Position numbers and translations under genes: made by a program. The notes below the pieces were generated by a model that saw nothing but the letters and a program-made list of their open reading frames with translations, was not told where the DNA came from and made no database searches. From Thermomicrobiaceae bacterium (GTDB lineage: Bacteria; Chloroflexota; Chloroflexia; Thermomicrobiales; Thermomicrobiaceae), in assembly GCA_007124395.1 (NCBI GenBank), contig SLFF01000017.1, positions 1 through 5,836 of the forward strand: a DNA stretch of 5,836 nucleotides. The letters are read 5' to 3'. The stretch's first letter is position 1. Each line of letters begins with the position of its first letter. This document shows positions 1 to 5,388 of this stretch, one piece after another.

Positions 1-661
1 GGGCTCGTCCACCCTGAGCGTAGGCGGCGTTGATCTTCTCGCGCCCTAATCCCGGTATGTCGACCTGCAAGTCCCGCGGAATCGACATCATGGCGACTTC
101 ATTGGTCTCGGGATCGATGTTCACCAGAATGATGGTGTCGGAGCGGGCAACCTCGCCGTCTTCCCGGGCGTCCACACCGTAGAGCGCAACGTTGATCTTA
201 TCGCTGCCGTCCCAGTCAGGGAGATCTGCGCTTTCGTCATCGAAATCGTCGTCATCTGCGAACCCCTGGCCACTTCCGTCGGGCTGCTGGGTGACGATCT
301 CCGGTGTCCCGTCCGGATTGTCCACGATATCGATGATCGGGTCAGCGTCCTGAAACACCTGGTCAGCGGTTCGCTGCATCTGGATCAGAACCGGCACAAT
401 GACGATTGCCGCCAGCATCACCAGAGAGAGGCCCACGGCAAGCAGTCCGAGTCGAAGCGGGGTCCAGCGTTTCTTGGCTTGTTGGTCAGCAACTGCGGGA
501 AACTGTTCGGACATCCGGGGCTGATACTTCGGCGACTGTACCGGTCGACCGGCAACCGGTGCCGAACGAGACTGGCGGTGCCGGCGAATTTCATCAGCAC
601 GGAGACGGCGTCCGCGATTCGAAGAAGAACCCGCGTTGCGCTCGTAGGGATGGCGCGTCAT
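1..661 (-). CDS. LytR-CpsA-Psr (LCP) family protein, N-terminal part (runs off left edge)
   Basis: About 220 residues are visible. Residues 1-70 are a cytoplasmic tail rich in Arg, with no cleavable signal peptide. One membrane segment spans about residues 71-94 (LGLLAVGLSLVMLAAIVIV). A linker with an acidic run (DDDDFDDE, about 136-143) follows, and the LCP domain begins near residue 155. Diagnostic LCP motifs are visible: the NVALYGVDARE strand, ARSDTIILVNID, the SIPRD motif and KINAAYAQGG. LCP enzymes sit outside the membrane and transfer undecaprenyl-linked glycopolymers (teichoic acid, arabinogalactan or capsule) onto peptidoglycan; some act as regulators. The actual acceptor here cannot be inferred. 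The ATG at 661 is preferred because GGAAG lies 8 nt upstream (670-674) and GGAG lies even closer. An in-frame ATG at 706 would add 15 residues but has no Shine-Dalgarno. The C-terminal catalytic Arg region is outside the window. The family call is firm; the exact role is not. Confidence 0.9.
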   Translation of the reverse strand, partial: MTRHPYERNAGSSSNRGRRLRADEIRRHRQSRSAPVAGRPVQSPKYQPRMSEQFPAVADQQAKKRWTPLRLGLLAVGLSLVMLAAIVIVPVLIQMQRTADQVFQDADPIIDIVDNPDGTPEIVTQQPDGSGQGFADDDDFDDESADLPDWDGSDKINVALYGVDAREDGEVARSDTIILVNIDPETNEVAMMSIPRDLQVDIPGLGREKINAAYAQGGRA

Positions 662-741
662 GAACTCCACTTCCGAGCGTGCAAGTCGAGCGTGTGCGTC
701 GTCCATTCGTCGACAATTTGGCAAATGGCGCTCGACGCGGG

Positions 742-750
742 ATTATAGCA
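742..750 (-). promoter_or_regulatory. Extended -10 promoter for the LCP gene
   Basis: The minus strand reads TGCTATAAT, a perfect sigma70 -10 hexamer (742-747) with the TGn extension (748-750). The hexamer 17 bp upstream is CCGGAA, which is unlike TTGACA, so the promoter probably depends on the extended -10. Transcription would begin near 735, giving a leader of about 75 nt to the ATG at 661, or about 30 nt to the alternative ATG at 706. Confidence 0.6.
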
Positions 751-841
751 TGGGTAGATAGTCATTCCGGTATGCCTTGCTGTGGTTGACGTCGTTCCAT
801 GATGGCCAGCATACTGTGCCTTCGGCGTACCCGACACTGTA

Positions 842-870
842 TCAGAGCATTGCCATTTTCGCTGCTCTGA
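842..870. repeat. Perfect 8-bp inverted repeat, possible operator or hairpin
   Basis: TCAGAGCA (842-849) and TGCTCTGA (863-870) are exact reverse complements separated by 13 nt. No T-run follows on either strand, so it does not look like an intrinsic terminator. It lies just upstream of the TTGACC/TGAAAT promoter candidate for dcd, a position compatible with a dimeric regulator site. If transcription starts from the candidate at 786-815, it would instead be a leader hairpin. Confidence 0.35.
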
Positions 871-889
871 GTGGTCGATTTCGAGCCGT

Positions 890-919
890 TTGACCGATTG
901 TCGTTCGCCAGACTGAAAT
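890..919 (+). promoter_or_regulatory. Weak candidate promoter for dcd
   Basis: TTGACC (890-895; 5 of 6 consensus bases) is followed after 18 bp by TGAAAT (914-919; 4 of 6). Transcription from here would give a leader of about 75 nt to the dcd ATG. A competing candidate lies at 786-815. Neither is strong, and the choice is inference from pattern only. Confidence 0.3.
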
Positions 920-1002
920 ACCGTCCAGCTTTTCAACGAACCGGTAGCCTAAACGTTACACAATACACCGGCAGGTGATGCAAGAACAGAACAGGAAATC
1001 CG

Positions 1003-1596
1003 ATGATACTCTCTGACGGCGATATCCGCGAGGCACTGGAATCCGGGCTGATCAGGCTGGAGCCCGTGCCAGATCTGTCAAAACATCTGGGGTCATGCTC
1101 GATCGACTGCCGGCTCGGCAATACGTTCATGGTCTTCGAATATTCCCGGCACTCCTACATCGATCCCCGGCAGCCGCAATCCATTGGAGATGCGATGCGG
1201 ACGATCGAGATTGCCGATGGCGATGCCTTTATGATGCAACCGGGAGATTTTGCACTGGCTTCGACGATGGAGTCGCTGACGCTGCCGGATAACCTGTTGG
1301 CCCGCCTCGAAGGCCGGAGCAGCATCGCCCGGCTCGGGATTACCGTGCACAGTACGGCGGCGGTCTTTGAACCTGGCTGGCAGGGAACCGCTACGATGGA
1401 GCTCTCCAACCTCGGCCGGATGGCGGTGGCGCTCTATCCGGGGATGCGGATCTGCTCCTTCACGTTCCAGCAGCTGCTGAATCCTGCCCAGGTGCCGTAT
1501 TCACGCAAGATCAACGCGAAATACGCCGGACAGGATGATCCACGGGCCAGCCGTCTGGCTGAAGAGATCGCCGCTATCAAGAAAGACCAGGGCTGA
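1003..1596 (+). CDS. dcd: dCTP deaminase, possibly bifunctional dCTP deaminase/dUTPase
   Basis: A 197-residue protein, typical for the family (about 190). It deaminates dCTP to dUTP, feeding dUMP to thymidylate synthase; it is cytosolic and normally a homotrimer. Visible motifs: N-terminal MILSDGDI; SSIDCRL-like SCSIDCRLG (31-39); phosphate-binding LEGRSSIARLG with RSS at 105-107; HSTAAVFEPGW (116-126); the catalytic Glu in MELSN (E133); PGMRI (146-150); and C-terminal KYAGQ (173-177), part of the nucleotide-closing tail. The overall pattern, including HSTA and ELSN, recalls the Mycobacterium tuberculosis bifunctional DCD-DUT, so direct dCTP-to-dUMP conversion is possible but unproven. The loop residue that is usually Asp (IDPGW) is Glu here (E123). 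AGGA at 993-996, 6 nt before the ATG, fixes the start. It converges on the adenosyltransferase gene with an 8-bp gap and no visible terminator between them. Confidence 0.95.
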   Translation: MILSDGDIREALESGLIRLEPVPDLSKHLGSCSIDCRLGNTFMVFEYSRHSYIDPRQPQSIGDAMRTIEIADGDAFMMQPGDFALASTMESLTLPDNLLARLEGRSSIARLGITVHSTAAVFEPGWQGTATMELSNLGRMAVALYPGMRICSFTFQQLLNPAQVPYSRKINAKYAGQDDPRASRLAEEIAAIKKDQG

Positions 1597-1604
1597 CGTT
1601 GAGA

Positions 1605-2144
1605 TCAGCTCTGCTTCGCTTTCGTCGGAGTGATTCCGGCGGCGTGATCCTCGAACCGCGCCAGGATGAACAGAAGCGACGAGAGCCGGTTCAGGTAGGC
1701 GATCAATTCCTCGTTCCTGATCTCTTCCTCATGGAACAGATGAACCGCGAGGCGCTCCGCTCGCCGGATGACTCCGCGTGCTGAATCGAGCGCTGCTCCG
1801 GGTACCGTGTCGCCCGGAATAATGAAGTGCGGCGGCAGTTCTACCTCTTCGGAGAGGGAATCGGTCTGCTGTTCTACCCAGAGCACGTGTTCATGATTCA
1901 TTTCGAATTTGTGCTGGTCCATGTTCGACGCAAATGCCAGCTCGGCCATCATCAGATACAGATCGCGCTGGACCTGCAGAATGATCTCGCGAGTCCGGTC
2001 GGTGGTAGCCATTGCCCGGGCAAGTCCGAGGAACGACGTTGCTTCATCGATCGTGCCGTAGGTCTCGGGTCTGGCGTGATATTTCGGTACGCGGTCTCCG
2101 AGGAGATCGGTGTAGCCAGTGTCGCCCTTGCGTGTGTAGAACAC
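1605..2144 (-). CDS. pduO: PduO-type ATP:cob(I)alamin adenosyltransferase
   Basis: A 179-residue protein, close to the usual 180-190 of single-domain PduO-type enzymes. It transfers the adenosyl group of ATP to cob(I)alamin (or cobinamide/cobyrinate forms), giving adenosylcobalamin for AdoCbl-dependent mutases or class II ribonucleotide reductase. Visible motifs: N-terminal ATP-binding YTRKGDTGYTDLLG (3-16); RPETYGTIDEATSFLGLAR (25-43) with the conserved G-x-I-D-E; a IIPGD segment (108-112); ARGVIRRAER (122-131) with the conserved Arg/Glu cluster; and YLNRLSSLLFILAR (150-163). The family's usual PGG and following His/AR motif are altered here to PGD and DSAR. The start is GTG at 2144, with GGGA (2151-2154) 6 nt upstream; no better ATG is in frame. 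It is divergent from the FAD/Fe-S gene and convergent with dcd. No B12 riboswitch was seen upstream. Family call strong; substrate form unknown. Confidence 0.93.
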   Translation of the reverse strand: MFYTRKGDTGYTDLLGDRVPKYHARPETYGTIDEATSFLGLARAMATTDRTREIILQVQRDLYLMMAELAFASNMDQHKFEMNHEHVLWVEQQTDSLSEEVELPPHFIIPGDTVPGAALDSARGVIRRAERLAVHLFHEEEIRNEELIAYLNRLSSLLFILARFEDHAAGITPTKAKQS

Positions 2145-2202
2145 GATATGTCCCTTTCCGGAAAATGGAGATCAGGGCCCCAGGCAGGTATCGCGAGGAG
2201 GC

Positions 2203-2230
2203 TGGACCGATCAACAGCAAGTGTTAGACT
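2203..2230 (+). promoter_or_regulatory. Weak candidate promoter for the FAD/Fe-S oxidoreductase
   Basis: TGGACC (2203-2208), a 16-bp spacer and TAGACT (2225-2230), each hexamer matching 4 of 6 consensus bases. It is the best pairing in the 195-bp intergenic region, but such matches are common by chance. Confidence 0.25.
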
Positions 2231-2332
2231 GATGAGTGCGTGCCGCAGACCTAATGATGCACCTGTTGACGGCAGGCTAGCAACGTCCGATTCGCTATCG
2301 CACGGCGCCTGCCCGGAATCCCAGGGACAAGA

Positions 2333-2338
2333 AAGAGG
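2333..2338 (+). promoter_or_regulatory. Ribosome binding site that questions the ATG start
   Basis: AAGAGG ends only 1 nt before the ATG at 2340 but exactly 7 nt before an in-frame TTG at 2346. Spacing of 5-10 nt is normal, so the TTG may be the true initiator, shortening the protein by 2 residues. An AGGGA at 2323-2327 lies 12 nt before the ATG and is the only other support for it. Confidence 0.5.
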
Positions 2339-2339
2339 T

Positions 2340-5324
2340 ATGACGTTGGCCCTTGCAGAACGCGAACTGCCGCTCACGAACGTTGAGCAGACGCGGGAAG
2401 CGCTGGAACTGGCTCTTCGTCCGCGAATTCAGGGTGAGGTTCGTTTCGACCTCTACTCACGGACGCTCTATAGCACTGATGCCAGCAACTACATGATCGA
2501 ACCGGTTGGCGTGGTCCTTCCACGAACTGTGGATGATATTCAGGCTGCGATGGAGATTGCGGCCGAGTTCGGCGTCTCGATTCTGCCGCGAGGTGGCGGG
2601 AGCAGTCTCGCTGGACAGGCAGTCGGGCAGTCACTGATCATCGATACGTCCAAATACATGAATCAAATCGTCGAGTTCGATGCTGATGCCAGGCGTGTTC
2701 GCGTGCAGCCCGGTATGGTGCTGGCCACGCTCAATAGCAAACTGAAGCGACACGGCGTAATGTTCGGGCCTGACCCATCGAGCGGTGATCGGGCGACGAT
2801 CGGTGGCGTGGTTGGCAACAATTCGGCCGGCGCTCACTCGATCCTCTATGGAATGACCAAAGATCACATTGTCTCCGCGCAGACGATCCTCAGCGATGGC
2901 ACCCCCCTGAGCCTGGGTGAGCTGACCATCGATCAGTGGAAGCAGAAGGCGAGCCTTGATACGCGAGAGGGACGACTCTATCGCGATCTGCTCAATCTGC
3001 GGGAAACCTATGGTGAGGCGATCGAGCGAGACTACCCCCGTCACTGGCGCCGGGCCACCGGCTATAACCTGCCGGAGCTGATTCGCGAGGATGGCTTCAA
3101 CCCGGCACGCCTGATCTCCAGCTCGGAAGGCACGCTCACCTTCGGAGTCGAATACGAGATGGGCCTGGTGGAAACGCCAACCAACACCGCGCTGGCTGTC
3201 TTGCAGTTCGATGATCTGGTCGACGCAATGCGCGCCACCACGACGATTCTCGAGTGCGAGCCATCGGCCATCGAGCTGATGGACCGGATGCTGGTCTCGC
3301 TGACTCGCTCGCAACCCGGGTATGCTGATCTCATCTCCTTCATCTCCGGCGAAGCCCGGGACGTGATCGTGGTCGAGTTCTACGGCGAGACCGAAGAAGA
3401 ACTGCAGGCCAAGGTCGATCATCTCGAATCCCATCTGAAGGCCAATGACATTCAGCAGGACATCATCAAGGTGCTTGATGCCAAACGACAGGCGGACATC
3501 TGGTCCGTCCGCAAGGCTGGCCTCGGTCTGCTGATGAGCGTCAAGGGCGATGCCAAGCCGATCGCCTGTATCGAAGATGTCTCGGTGCCGGTGGAACACC
3601 TGGCCGAGTACGTCGACGAGATTCTGAAGCTGGTGGACAAGTACGACACCAAAGCGGCGTTTTACGCCCACGCCAGCGCCGGTTGTCTGCATATCCGGCC
3701 GCTGATCAGCCTGAAGACACTGTCCGGAATCCAGGCGATGCGGGACATAACCCTGGCATCGGCCGATCTGGCGGTGAAATTCGGCGGGGTGATGAGTGGC
3801 GAGCATGGCGATGGTCTGGCTCGTGGCGAGCTGAACGAGCAGATCTTCGGTCCGGAGCTCTATCGCTGCATGAAGGAGCTCAAGCAGGCCTTCGATCCGG
3901 AAGGTCGGATGAATCCCGGCAAGATCGTTGATTGCCCGCCGATGACCGAGAACCTGCGATACGGTGCCGAATACCGCACCGTCGATATCAAGACGCATCT
4001 TGACTTCTCGCAGGAGGGTGGATTCGCCGCGGCAATCGAGATGTGCAACGGTGCCGGCGTCTGCCGCAAGACCGGATCGGGCACTATGTGTCCGTCTTAC
4101 ATGGCAACCCGCGATGAGGAAGACTCCACCCGTGGTCGGGCCAATGCGCTCCGAGCAGCACTTTCCGGTAGCGGTCTGAAGTTCGAGAACTTCTCCGATC
4201 CACGGACCTACGATGTGCTGGATCTCTGTCTCTCCTGTAAGGCATGCAAGACGGAGTGCCCATCGAGCGTGGACATGGCCAAGATCAAGACGGAGTTCCT
4301 GGCGCAGTATTACGATGCTCACGGAACCCCGGCCCGGGCGAAGATGCTGGCCAATGTGCCAACACTCAACCGGCTGGGCGCTCGTCTGGCGCCGCTTGCC
4401 AACCTGGTGATGAAAACGCCACTGGCGAGCATCGGCAAGAAGATGGCCGGCATTCATCCGAATCGGAATCTGGCTCCGTTTGTGTCGGAAACCTTCGAAG
4501 CATGGTTCCAGAAGCGTGGCCCACGACAGGAGCACGGCCATCGCGGTCTGGTGGTCTACTACCACGATACCTTTGCCAACACGCAGTATCCGGAGATCGG
4601 CAAAGCCACGGTGCGGCTGCTCGAGGCGGCCGGATTCACGGTGGCAATCGTCCCGCAGCGTGCCTGTTGTGGCCGGCCGGCGTATTCCAAGGGTCTCGTC
4701 AAGGAGGCCAGAGCGTTCGCAACGCAGAACGTCAAGGCGCTGGCTCCGTATGCCCGCCAGGGAGTGCCGATCGTCGGTACCGAACCGAGCTGCATTCTGA
4801 CGCTGCGTGATGAATATGCTGATCTGCTGCCGGGTGATCCGGATGTCGCAAAGCTGGGCGCCAATAGTTTCATGATCGATGAGTTCCTCGACAAGCTCGA
4901 CAAGGATGGCGATCTGGATATCGTCTGGAAGGAACCGGACGGCACTAATGTCCTGTTCCACGGGCACTGCCATCAGAAGGCAGTTGTCGGTATGAAGCCA
5001 TCGATGTCGATGCTCAACCGGGCAGGCTATATCGTCAAGGAAAGTGGCGCAGGCTGCTGTGGAATGGCCGGCTCGTTCGGCTACGAGGCCGAGCACTACG
5101 AGGTCTCCCGGAAGATCGGTGAGGAACGGCTCTTCCCGATGGTCAATCAACAGGCGAAGGAGACGATCATCTCCGTTGCCGGCGTGTCCTGTCGGGAACA
5201 GATCGGTCACTTTACTGACCGGCGACCGAATCACATCGCCGAGGTTCTGGCCGAGCGCATCGATATGCGCGCAACGGCTGAGAAGTCCAGCCAGCAGCAG
5301 CCTGAGGCGATTGCCGCGGATTAG
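2340..5324 (+). CDS. FAD-linked oxidase fused to Fe-S (GlcD-GlcF / YdiJ-like) 2-hydroxyacid dehydrogenase
   Basis: A 994-residue fusion, similar in length to E. coli YdiJ (about 1,018). N-terminal PCMH-type FAD domain (about 54-280): RGGGSSLAGQ (84-93) and IGGVVGNNSAGAHS (154-167). FAD-oxidase C-terminal domain (about 285-530): HASAGCLHIRP (H444, H451) and SGEHGDG (E488, H489), which in this VAO-type family coordinate a metal and the 2-hydroxyacid. Fe-S region (about 565-660): C569, C575, C584-Pro, then a canonical C630-x2-C633-x2-C636-x3-C640-Pro. Two CCG (cysteine-rich) domains follow: C776-C777-G with EPSC818, and HC877H with C906-C907-G. Electrons from a D-2-hydroxyacid would pass from FAD through Fe-S to a quinone or carrier, in the cytosol or at the inner membrane face. 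D-lactate, glycolate and D-2-hydroxyglutarate are all plausible; YdiJ is, as I recall, a D-2-hydroxyglutarate dehydrogenase. No signal peptide or membrane segment is seen. The start is ATG 2340 or, by RBS spacing, TTG 2346. A hairpin follows the TAG stop. Confidence 0.92.
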   Translation: MTLALAERELPLTNVEQTREALELALRPRIQGEVRFDLYSRTLYSTDASNYMIEPVGVVLPRTVDDIQAAMEIAAEFGVSILPRGGGSSLAGQAVGQSLIIDTSKYMNQIVEFDADARRVRVQPGMVLATLNSKLKRHGVMFGPDPSSGDRATIGGVVGNNSAGAHSILYGMTKDHIVSAQTILSDGTPLSLGELTIDQWKQKASLDTREGRLYRDLLNLRETYGEAIERDYPRHWRRATGYNLPELIREDGFNPARLISSSEGTLTFGVEYEMGLVETPTNTALAVLQFDDLVDAMRATTTILECEPSAIELMDRMLVSLTRSQPGYADLISFISGEARDVIVVEFYGETEEELQAKVDHLESHLKANDIQQDIIKVLDAKRQADIWSVRKAGLGLLMSVKGDAKPIACIEDVSVPVEHLAEYVDEILKLVDKYDTKAAFYAHASAGCLHIRPLISLKTLSGIQAMRDITLASADLAVKFGGVMSGEHGDGLARGELNEQIFGPELYRCMKELKQAFDPEGRMNPGKIVDCPPMTENLRYGAEYRTVDIKTHLDFSQEGGFAAAIEMCNGAGVCRKTGSGTMCPSYMATRDEEDSTRGRANALRAALSGSGLKFENFSDPRTYDVLDLCLSCKACKTECPSSVDMAKIKTEFLAQYYDAHGTPARAKMLANVPTLNRLGARLAPLANLVMKTPLASIGKKMAGIHPNRNLAPFVSETFEAWFQKRGPRQEHGHRGLVVYYHDTFANTQYPEIGKATVRLLEAAGFTVAIVPQRACCGRPAYSKGLVKEARAFATQNVKALAPYARQGVPIVGTEPSCILTLRDEYADLLPGDPDVAKLGANSFMIDEFLDKLDKDGDLDIVWKEPDGTNVLFHGHCHQKAVVGMKPSMSMLNRAGYIVKESGAGCCGMAGSFGYEAEHYEVSRKIGEERLFPMVNQQAKETIISVAGVSCREQIGHFTDRRPNHIAEVLAERIDMRATAEKSSQQQPEAIAAD

Positions 5325-5347
5325 CGGCTCCCGGCCCTCACAACCGG

Positions 5348-5376
5348 CCCCCTCTCCCAAAACTGGGAGAGGGGGG
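5348..5376 (+). terminator. Strong hairpin, probable terminator of the FAD/Fe-S gene
   Basis: A 12-bp perfect stem (5348-5359 with 5364-5375; left arm CCCCCTCTCCCA) closes a 4-nt AAAC loop. It begins 24 nt after the TAG stop. A short T-run (TTTT, 5381-5384) follows after GACAA, so it is a slightly irregular intrinsic terminator on the plus strand. On the minus strand no T-run follows, so it would serve the convergent methyltransferase gene poorly. A C/T-rich arm with a G/A-rich partner also resembles dispersed palindromic repeats found in many GC-rich genomes. Confidence 0.7.
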
Positions 5377-5388
5377 ACAATTTTGTGG

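Larger units (their letters stand above)
707..1002. other. Divergent intergenic region between the LCP gene and dcd
   Basis: About 300 bases without a convincing gene; open frames here lack a Shine-Dalgarno and recognisable protein content. It holds the minus-strand LCP promoter (742-750). On the plus strand there are two weak sigma70-like candidates for dcd: TTGACG 786-791 with CATACT 810-815 (18-bp spacer), and TTGACC 890-895 with TGAAAT 914-919 (18-bp spacer). Between them lies a perfect inverted repeat (842-870). No tRNA, riboswitch or terminator with a T-tract was seen. Confidence 0.55.
2145..2339. other. Divergent intergenic region, adenosyltransferase / FAD-Fe-S oxidoreductase
   Basis: About 195 bases that should hold both promoters. 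On the plus strand TGGACC (2203-2208) and TAGACT (2225-2230) have a 16-bp spacer and each match 4 of 6 sigma70 consensus bases, giving a leader of about 100 nt. A good -35-like TTGACG (2266-2271) lacks a matching -10. On the minus strand only poor matches are seen. The frame of the oxidoreductase stays open through here, but this is an antisense artefact rather than coding sequence. Confidence 0.45.

Noticed and set aside
658..936. A 92-codon minus-strand frame upstream of the LCP gene
   Set aside because: It overlaps the LCP promoter and the LCP N-terminus in another frame, has no family resemblance and no clear Shine-Dalgarno.
2145..2300. Possible cobalamin riboswitch upstream of the adenosyltransferase
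   Set aside because: No GCCACTG-type B12 box or matching paired regions were found, and the leader is too short for the full element.
1827..2339. A 171-residue N-terminal extension of the oxidoreductase
   Set aside because: It is the antisense of the PduO-type adenosyltransferase plus the intergenic region. The FAD domain needs no such extension, and an RBS lies just before 2340.
4244..4810. Plus-strand frame of 188 codons inside the oxidoreductase
   Set aside because: It lies wholly within the Fe-S/CCG-coding part in another frame, and its composition is that of a shifted GC-rich reading frame.
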